Shown piece after piece: positions 13,132 to 17,619 of a DNA stretch of 17,619 nt. Positions within the stretch are counted from its first letter, which is position 1, and every line of letters begins with the position of its first letter. The notes beneath the pieces were generated by a model, which was not told the DNA's origin, searched no databases, and saw nothing but the letters and a program-made list of their open reading frames with translations. The DNA comes from Acidimicrobiaceae bacterium (GTDB taxonomy: Bacteria > Actinomycetota > Acidimicrobiia > Acidimicrobiales > Bog-793): positions 1 to 17,619 of the forward strand of contig JAODBN010000163.1 in NCBI GenBank assembly GCA_025463965.1, in the 5' to 3' direction. A program made the position numbers and the translations under genes.

Positions 13132-13488
13132 TCAGCGAGCGGTGGTGGTGCGGAGCTCCTTGATCTTGGCGGCCTTGCCCACCCGGTCACGCAGGTAGTA
13201 CAGCTTCGCCCGGCGGACGTCGCCGAGGGTGACCACCTCGATCTTGGCGATGATCGGGGAGTGCACCGGGAAGGTGCGCTCGACGCCCACGCCGAAGCTC
13301 ACCTTGCGGACGCTGAAGGTCTCCCGGGCGCCAGACCCCTGGCGGCGGATGACCGCGCCCTGGAAGATCTGCACGCGCTCGCGGTTCCCCTCGACCACCC
13401 GCACGTGCACCTTCAAGGTGTCGCCGGGCCGGAACTCCGGGATGTCGTCTCGCAGATATGCACGATCGACGAGATCGGTCGGGTTCAT
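13132..13488 (-). CDS. rplS: 50S ribosomal protein L19
   Basis: A 118-residue protein of normal L19 length. Family blocks are IPEFRPGDTLKVHVRVVEG (16-34), RVQIFQGAVIRRQGSGARET (38-57), FSVRKVSFGVGVERTFPVHSP (58-78), and RRAKLYYLRDRVGKAAKIKE near the C-terminus. L19 sits at the 30S-50S interface of the ribosome. The ATG at 13488 overlaps the trmD stop as ATGA, so translation is probably coupled. It is the last gene of the ffh-rpsP-khpA-rimM-trmD-rplS unit. Confidence 0.98.
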   Translation of the reverse strand: MNPTDLVDRAYLRDDIPEFRPGDTLKVHVRVVEGNRERVQIFQGAVIRRQGSGARETFSVRKVSFGVGVERTFPVHSPIIAKIEVVTLGDVRRAKLYYLRDRVGKAAKIKELRTTTAR

Positions 13489-14345
13489 GGCAGGTCACGC
13501 TCCTCGGGAAAATCGTTGCCGGTGGTCTCGGCGGACACGGCGGGCCCGTCCGCAGAAGCGGCCTCTAGAGGATAGCCGTGCTCGAGGAGCAGCTGCACCT
13601 CGTTGCTGCTCAGGCCGCCACGGGCGGCGATCAGGTCGGGACGCCGCTCGATCGTCCGCCGCAGCGACTCCGCCCGGCGCCAACGCGAGATCCTGCCGTG
13701 GTCGCCGCTCAGCAGGACCTCCGGCACCTGGTGGCCTCGGAAGTCCGCCGGCCGGGTGTAGTGCGGCTGCTCGAGCAGGCCGTCGGCGAAGCTCTCCTCT
13801 TCGGGCGAGGCCTCGTTGCCGAGCACGCCGGGCACGAGCCGGGCCACCGCCTCCAGCACGACGAGGGCGGCAAGCTCGCCCCCGGCGAGCACGAAGTCGC
13901 CGATGGAGAGCTCCCCGTCGACGAGGTGGTCGGCCACTCGCTGGTCGACCCCCTCGTAGCGGCCACACAGCAGGGAGAACGCGGTCCCCGGGCGGGCGAG
14001 CTCGAGCGCCACGTGCTGGTCGAAGCGCCGGCCCGCCGGCGACAGCAGATACAGCGGGCGCGGCGGGTCGATCTGCTCGACGGCGCGGAACACGGGCTCG
14101 GGTCCGAGCACCATGCCGGCGCCGCCCCCGTAGGGCGCGTCGTCGACGGTGCGCCGGGCGTCGAGCGCCCCCGTGCGCAGGTCGTGGAAGCGCAGCTGCA
14201 AGACGCCGGCCCGCTGGGCACGCCCGAGCACGCTCGTCGAGCTGTAGGCCTCGAGCACCTCGGGGAAGATGCTCAGCAGATCTACGCGCAGTGCGGGGTT
14301 CGGGCCGCCCGTGCCCGGTGGGCCTCCCGGCGGGAGGCCGCTCAC
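13485..14345 (-). CDS. trmD: tRNA (guanine37-N1)-methyltransferase TrmD
   Basis: A 286-residue SPOUT methyltransferase. It makes m1G37 in tRNAs using S-adenosylmethionine, which prevents +1 frameshifts. The N-terminal block is LRVDLLSIFPEVLEAY (19-34), then VDDAPYGGGAGMVL (67-80). The trefoil-knot SAM site is YLLSPAGRRFDQ (99-110), LLCGRYEGVDQRV (125-137) and SIGDFVLAGGELAALVVLEA (147-166). The catalytic linker is SFADGLLEQPHYTRPADFRG (185-204). About 18 Gly/Pro-rich residues precede the usual start. I keep GTG 14345 because it overlaps the rimM stop as GTGA. The C-terminus also runs past the usual end with an acidic Ala-rich tail. Confidence 0.97.
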   Translation of the reverse strand: MSGLPPGGPPGTGGPNPALRVDLLSIFPEVLEAYSSTSVLGRAQRAGVLQLRFHDLRTGALDARRTVDDAPYGGGAGMVLGPEPVFRAVEQIDPPRPLYLLSPAGRRFDQHVALELARPGTAFSLLCGRYEGVDQRVADHLVDGELSIGDFVLAGGELAALVVLEAVARLVPGVLGNEASPEEESFADGLLEQPHYTRPADFRGHQVPEVLLSGDHGRISRWRRAESLRRTIERRPDLIAARGGLSSNEVQLLLEHGYPLEAASADGPAVSAETTGNDFPEERDLP

Positions 14346-14818
14346 TCGAAGAGGCCCTCGGGGACCTCGACGGTCAGGCGACCCGGGCTGCGCTCGACCA
14401 CGAAGCGCAGCGGCACGAGAAAGCCCCCGTCCAAGACGAGCAGGTCACTCGCCGGATTGGCCTCCACGGCGGTGACGGTTCCGCGCTCGGTGCCGTCCAC
14501 CTCGACGACCTTCGAGCCGATCAGCTCGTGGACGAACAGCGCGTCGGGGTCCTCGACCGGCTCGGCGTAGAGCTCGACTCCGCGCAGCGCGTCGGCGTCT
14601 TCTCGGTTCTCGACGCCTTCGAAAAAGACCAGGTGGCGCTCGACGAACGGGCGCGACGCCACCACGGTCAGCTGGCGAGGACCCTGCGGCGCTGCGGCGG
14701 TGAGCACGGTCCCAGGGTCGAGCCGACCGCCGCGGTTGGTGACGAGGTCCACGACGAGCTCGCCGCGAAGCCCGTGGGACTTCATGACGGTCCCGATCTG
14801 GAGGAGCCCGGGGATCAC
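14342..14818 (-). CDS. rimM: 16S rRNA processing protein RimM
   Basis: A 158-residue protein from GTG 14818. RimM binds S19 and helps mature the 30S head domain. The N-terminal domain starts LLQIGTVMKSHGLRGELVVD (5-24) and continues to FFEGVENREDADALRGVELY (65-84). The PRC-barrel follows: DALFVHELIGSKVVEVDG (92-109) ... LVLDGGFLVPLRFVVE (127-142). The frame is open to GTG 14869, which would add 17 Ser/Pro-rich residues and overlap khpA by 32 nt; GTG 14818 fits the family start better. Its stop overlaps the trmD start by 4 nt. Confidence 0.95.
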   Translation of the reverse strand: MIPGLLQIGTVMKSHGLRGELVVDLVTNRGGRLDPGTVLTAAAPQGPRQLTVVASRPFVERHLVFFEGVENREDADALRGVELYAEPVEDPDALFVHELIGSKVVEVDGTERGTVTAVEANPASDLLVLDGGFLVPLRFVVERSPGRLTVEVPEGLFE

Positions 14819-14837
14819 CGGGGCGCTCGACTCGGGA

Positions 14838-15272
14838 TCAGTCGACGATGTCGACCGTGGCGTCCGCACCCTCGCGGGCCGCGGCGGCTCGAACGACCGT
14901 CCGCATCGCCTGGGCCACCCGGCCCCGCTTGCCGATCACCCGGCCCATGTCCCCCGGAGCCACGCGCAGCGACAGCACGACGCCGCCCCGTCCGGGTTGC
15001 ACCTCGATCGCTACGGCCTCGGGCTCGTCCACGATCGAACGCGCCACGTGCTCGAGCACCGAGTGGGCGATGCCGCCGGAAGCCCGGTTCGGGCTGTCCG
15101 CCACGTCGGCGACGTCCTCTTGCTCGAGCTCGCCGTCGTCGTTGTCCTCGTCGTCGTCGAGGTCGTCGTCATCGAGGTCGGCGTCCCCGGACCCCTCTTC
15201 GTCCAGCTCGTCGAGATCGTCCTCGGGCTCGGGGAATGCCGGGCTCTCGAAGGCCGGGTGGTCGCTGCTCAT
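14838..15272 (-). CDS. khpA: KH-domain RNA-binding protein KhpA with long acidic N-terminal extension
   Basis: A 144-residue protein. The C-terminal part (about 67-144) is a KhpA-type KH domain: AHSVLEHVARSIVDEPEAVAIE (69-90) and the RNA-binding GKRG loop at 114-117 in DMGRVIGKRGRVAQAMRTVV. KhpA, often with KhpB, binds many RNAs in Gram-positive bacteria and usually has only about 75-90 residues. Here about 65 residues precede the domain. Residues 15-59 contain 28 Asp/Glu, and there is no Lys or Arg before R63. ATG 15272 lies 10 nt after the rpsP stop, which supports the long form. GTG at residue 57 would give a standard short protein, but its spacing is less natural. Its position between rpsP and rimM is the conserved one. 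Confidence 0.92.
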   Translation of the reverse strand: MSSDHPAFESPAFPEPEDDLDELDEEGSGDADLDDDDLDDDEDNDDGELEQEDVADVADSPNRASGGIAHSVLEHVARSIVDEPEAVAIEVQPGRGGVVLSLRVAPGDMGRVIGKRGRVAQAMRTVVRAAAAREGADATVDIVD

Positions 15273-15282
15273 CGCCCGCTGC

Positions 15283-15750
15283 TCACTCGGCCGCGGACGC
15301 GTCCGCGGGCTCGGTCGCGACGTCCTCGGTCACCGGCCCGTCCTCGGATGCCGGAGCAGCGGCCTCGGGAGCCGCCGCAGCCTTGGCCGGGGTGGCCTTG
15401 GCGGCCGCTGCCTTGGCCGGCGCGGCCTTCACCGCGGAAGCCTTGGCGGCGGAGCCCGCCTTGGCAGGCGATCCGCCGGACTTCGCCGGGCGCGACGAGG
15501 AGTACACGTCCCAGGCACCGGAGATCTGGAGGAGCTTGCGGACCGTCTCGGTGGGCTGGGCACCCTTGGTCAGCCAAGCGAGCGCCTTGTCGTTGTCGAC
15601 GTTGATCGTCGAAGGATCCGAGCGTGGCGCGTAGGTGCCCACGATCTCGATGAACCGGCCGTCCCGGGGCGAGCGGCTGTCCGCCGCCACGATCCGGTAC
15701 GTCGGCTGCTTCTTCTTTCCCATCCGCATCAGGCGGAGCTTGACGGCCAC
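15283..15750 (-). CDS. rpsP: 30S ribosomal protein S16 with Ala/Lys-rich tail
   Basis: A 155-residue protein. The S16 core occupies 1-82: VKLRLMRMGKKKQPTYRIVA (3-22), DSRSPRDGRFIEIVGTYAPR (24-43) and KALAWLTKGAQPTETVRKLL (55-74). S16 is a primary 30S assembly protein. A tail of about 70 residues follows. Residues 87-123 are rich in PAKA/AAKA units and the last 20 are acidic. Such tails occur in actinobacterial S16 proteins. The frame is open to 15993, but GTG 15750 is the start because MAVKLRLMRMG is the family N-terminus and AAGGA lies 6 nt upstream. It follows ffh after 73 nt that include a weak 5-bp GC hairpin (15800-15815). Confidence 0.96.
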   Translation of the reverse strand: MAVKLRLMRMGKKKQPTYRIVAADSRSPRDGRFIEIVGTYAPRSDPSTINVDNDKALAWLTKGAQPTETVRKLLQISGAWDVYSSSRPAKSGGSPAKAGSAAKASAVKAAPAKAAAAKATPAKAAAAPEAAAPASEDGPVTEDVATEPADASAAE

Positions 15751-15756
15751 GTGGTG

Positions 15757-15761
15757 TCCTT
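15757..15761 (-). promoter_or_regulatory. Shine-Dalgarno AAGGA for rpsP
   Basis: Minus-strand AAGGA, a 6-nt spacer and GTG 15750. It rules out the long upstream extension of the open frame. Confidence 0.55.
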
Positions 15762-15823
15762 CGCTTTCTTTTCTGAGAGGGGTTGTGTTGCCTGCCGGCG
15801 GCCGTCCGGGCGGCCAGCAGAGA

Positions 15824-17191
15824 TCAGCGCAGCGAGCTGAGGTCCTTGAGCGACGGGGTGACCCGCCCGCCCCGTGCCTTGCGCTTGCCCGAGGAGCGGC
15901 CAAGAGCAGCACCGAGTGGGCCGGAACGTAGCAGCTTCTGCATCTCCTTGAACTGGCGGAGCAGGTTGTTGACATCGGTGGTGGTGGTCCCACTGCCCGC
16001 GGCGATCCGGCTGCGGCGCGATCCGTTCATGACCGACGGGTCGTCGCGCTCGGCGGGGGTCATCGACCGGATGATCGCCTCGACCCTGCCGACCTGGGAC
16101 TCGTCGATCTCGGCGTTGCGGACCTCCTTGGGCATACCGGGGAGCATCTCGAGCACGCTCTGCAGGGGCCCCATCTTCTTCATCTGCTGGAGCTGCTCGA
16201 GGAAGTCCTCCAGCGTGAAGCGACCCGAGCGCAGACGGTCCATCGCCTTCTCGGCGACCTGCTGGTCGTACTCGCGCTCGGCCTTCTCGATCAGGCCGAG
16301 CATGTCGCCCATGCCGAGGATGCGGCTGGCCATCCGGTCGGGGTGGAAGGACTCGAACTCCGCCGGGCGCTCGCCGGTCGACACGAAGGCGATCGGCTTT
16401 CCGACGACCTGCTTCACCGACAACGCGGCACCCCCGCGGGCGTCGCCGTCGACCTTGGTGAGGATGAGGCCGTCGAGGGCGAGCGCCTCGTGGAAGGCGC
16501 TAGCGGTGCGGACCGCGTCCTGGCCGGTCATGGCGTCGATGACGAGGAAGCTGTAGTCCGGCTTGACCGCGTCGGAGATGCGCCGCACCTCGTCCATCAG
16601 CGACTCGTCGATGGCGAGGCGCCCTGCGGTGTCCACGATGACGACGTCGCGGCCCACCCGGACCGCCTCTTCGACCCCGCGGCGGGCGACCGTGACCGGA
16701 TCGGTGGGCTCGCTGAACACCGCGGCGCCGACGTCTCGACCCAGCACGCGCAGCTGCTCGACGGCGGCGGGGCGCTGCAAGTCGGCGCCCACGAGCAGGG
16801 GGTGGCGCCCCTGCTGCTTGAACCAGCGGGCGAGCTTTGCCGCGGCGGCGGTCTTCCCGGCGCCTTGGAGGCCGGCGAGCAGGACCACCGTCGGGGGCTT
16901 GGAGGCGTAGGTGATGCGGAGCGTCTCGCCGCCCAAGGTGGCGGTCAGCTCCTCGTTGACGACCTTGATGACCTGCTGGGCGGGGGTCAGGCTCTTCGAG
17001 AGCTCGGCTCCGGTGCAACGCAGGCGGATCCGCTCGAGCAGGTCCCGGACCACGTCCAGGTTGACGTCGGCCTCGAGCAGTGCGACGCGGATCTCGCGCA
17101 GGACCTCCGCCACCTCGGCGTCGCCGAGGCGGCCGCGGCTGCGCAGCCGCGTGAGAATGCCGTCGAAGCGGTCGGTCAGGGTCTCGAACAT
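15824..17191 (-). CDS. ffh: Signal recognition particle protein Ffh (SRP54)
   Basis: A 455-residue protein from ATG 17191, the usual Ffh length. Ffh binds 4.5S RNA and signal sequences and delivers ribosomes to FtsY at the membrane. It has the N-domain helical bundle (1-90) and the GTPase domain: P-loop GLQGAGKT (107-114), DLQRPAAVEQL (138-148), DTAGRL (187-192) and TKVDGDARGG (245-254). The Met-rich M domain (about 300-430) includes MKKMGPLQSVLEMLPGMP and the RNA-binding SRRSRIAAGSG (391-401). A basic tail SSGKRKARGGR follows. The frame is open to 17374, but MFETLTDRF is the family start. It is the first gene of the operon and is divergent from the DUF2795 gene. Confidence 0.98.
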   Translation of the reverse strand: MFETLTDRFDGILTRLRSRGRLGDAEVAEVLREIRVALLEADVNLDVVRDLLERIRLRCTGAELSKSLTPAQQVIKVVNEELTATLGGETLRITYASKPPTVVLLAGLQGAGKTAAAAKLARWFKQQGRHPLLVGADLQRPAAVEQLRVLGRDVGAAVFSEPTDPVTVARRGVEEAVRVGRDVVIVDTAGRLAIDESLMDEVRRISDAVKPDYSFLVIDAMTGQDAVRTASAFHEALALDGLILTKVDGDARGGAALSVKQVVGKPIAFVSTGERPAEFESFHPDRMASRILGMGDMLGLIEKAEREYDQQVAEKAMDRLRSGRFTLEDFLEQLQQMKKMGPLQSVLEMLPGMPKEVRNAEIDESQVGRVEAIIRSMTPAERDDPSVMNGSRRSRIAAGSGTTTTDVNNLLRQFKEMQKLLRSGPLGAALGRSSGKRKARGGRVTPSLKDLSSLR

Positions 17192-17201
17192 GGGCACGAC
17201 C

Positions 17202-17207
17202 AGGTTA
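17202..17207 (-). promoter_or_regulatory. Possible -10 TAACCT for the ffh operon
   Basis: Minus-strand TAACCT fits TANNNT and lies 10 nt before ATG 17191, suggesting a very short leader. No clear -35 was found. An in-frame GTG at 17197 is 4 nt after it. Confidence 0.28.
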
Positions 17208-17337
17208 CTCGGCTCGGGCCTCCGCCTCGCCCGGGCAGTTTCGCAACCGCACGATGTCCGAGAGGTCCCGACCGCCGAGCATCGGCCGACAACGCTTGGA
17301 ACTGGGCCAATCAAAAATCGGCCGGTGAGAACCGGGA

Positions 17338-17353
17338 GCTGCTGGGTAGCAGC
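17338..17353. repeat. 6-bp inverted repeat just before the DUF2795 start
   Basis: GCTGCT (17338-17343) and AGCAGC (17348-17353) pair over a GGGT loop, ending 5 nt before ATG 17359. The region would contain any ribosome site, so the hairpin could affect initiation or be an operator. A purely chance repeat is also possible. Confidence 0.3.
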
Positions 17354-17358
17354 CAAGC

Positions 17359-17619
17359 ATGGAACGAGAGTCAACCAAGCACGGCACGCGACTCGACGAG
17401 GAGCTGAGCCGGGAAACCGCTTCGATCGTGAAGGGAGCCCCGGTGCCCTCCGAAAGCCGCGAGGACCGGCGCCAAGAGGACCCGGCGGAAGGACTCGACC
17501 CCGCCACCGTCACCCGCCCGGACGTCCCTGAGCGTTCTCCGGTCGGAGAGGCGGAAGCCGACGCCCGAGTGGAGCTCGCCCGCGCCATCACCGCGGCCCA
17601 GTTCCCCGCCGACCGCCGG
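17359..17619 (+). CDS. DUF2795-type protein, N-terminal part (runs off the window)
   Basis: The frame is open from ATG 17359 to the window end, giving 87 residues without a stop. It begins MERESTKHGTRLDEELSRET and continues with a charged, Pro/Glu-rich linker (24-60), then EADARVELARAITAAQFPAD (66-85). Actinobacterial proteins with the DUF2795 domain characteristically start ME+xS.KH..R.D..L..E, have an acidic linker and then a helix-rich domain starting with R.ELA..L....FPA. The match to this layout is good, although the DUF2795 core is only just entered. Function is unknown. A 6-bp inverted repeat (17338-17353) lies directly upstream of the start. Confidence 0.72.
   Translation, partial: MERESTKHGTRLDEELSRETASIVKGAPVPSESREDRRQEDPAEGLDPATVTRPDVPERSPVGEAEADARVELARAITAAQFPADRR

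Noticed and set aside
15373..15460. Repeated AAGGCNGC-type units in the rpsP tail, first considered as a DNA repeat
   Set aside because: They are explained by the repetitive Ala/Lys coding sequence of the S16 tail and lie in frame.
13229..15634. An 801-codon plus-strand frame across the ribosomal operon
   Set aside because: It is antisense to rplS, trmD, rimM and khpA, all unmistakable. The product is an Arg/Pro-rich artefact of high GC.
15800..15815. GGCCG/CGGCC hairpin between ffh and rpsP
   Set aside because: It is only a 5-bp stem in GC-rich DNA inside an operon, too weak to list as a terminator or attenuator.
1..17619. CRISPR array, transposase, integrase, attachment site or rRNA
   Set aside because: I looked for regularly spaced repeats, transposase motifs and conserved rRNA strings and saw none.

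Overview
The window looks like a chromosomal segment from a high-GC member of the Actinomycetota. The evidence is strong G/C bias at third codon positions, frequent GTG and TTG starts, actinobacterial families (DUF2469, DUF2795, DUF2510, a small zinc-ribbon protein, an LLM-family protein), and the order ffh-rpsP-khpA-rimM-trmD-rplS followed by DUF2469. The class cannot be fixed from sequence alone; an Acidimicrobiia-like or environmental lineage is only a guess.

Layout. 1-2200 (+): the tail of a sugar-nucleotidyltransferase-like gene, a cation diffusion facilitator and a class IV aminotransferase. 2219-4795 (-): an alpha/beta hydrolase, a GNAT acetyltransferase and a divergent luciferase-like (LLM) protein. 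4868-6905 (+): a tight two-gene unit. Its first protein has the LQR..GN..V motif seen in cargo of extracellular contractile injection systems (eCIS) plus long Gly/Ala-rich hydrophobic segments; its second resembles a YbjN/type III chaperone. A 7-bp hairpin closes the unit. 6981-7881 (+): a small zinc-ribbon protein and a membrane protein ending in DUF2510. 7882-8254: no convincing gene. 8255-9489 (-): DUF6582-like protein, BON-domain protein and a 58-residue Pro-rich ORF that overlaps the BON stop. 9746-11391 (-): a DhaK-DhaL type kinase pair with no DhaM seen. 11523-12731 (+): a GAF-SpoIIE/PP2C phosphatase. 12774-17191 (-): DUF2469 and the conserved ribosome/SRP operon. 17359-end (+): the start of a DUF2795 protein.

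How the genes work together. The ffh-to-rplS block is housekeeping: co-translational targeting, ribosomal proteins S16 and L19, an RNA-binding KH protein, 16S maturation (RimM) and tRNA m1G37 methylation (TrmD). Its genes are coupled by 4-nt ATGA/GTGA overlaps or short gaps. The accessory half is a string of small transcription units. Several have a TANNNT hexamer exactly 6 nt before the start codon and no Shine-Dalgarno, as expected for leaderless actinobacterial transcripts. The most notable unit is the putative eCIS cargo plus chaperone at 4868-6905. It is an orphan here, because no eCIS sheath, tube, baseplate or AAA+ gene lies in the window.
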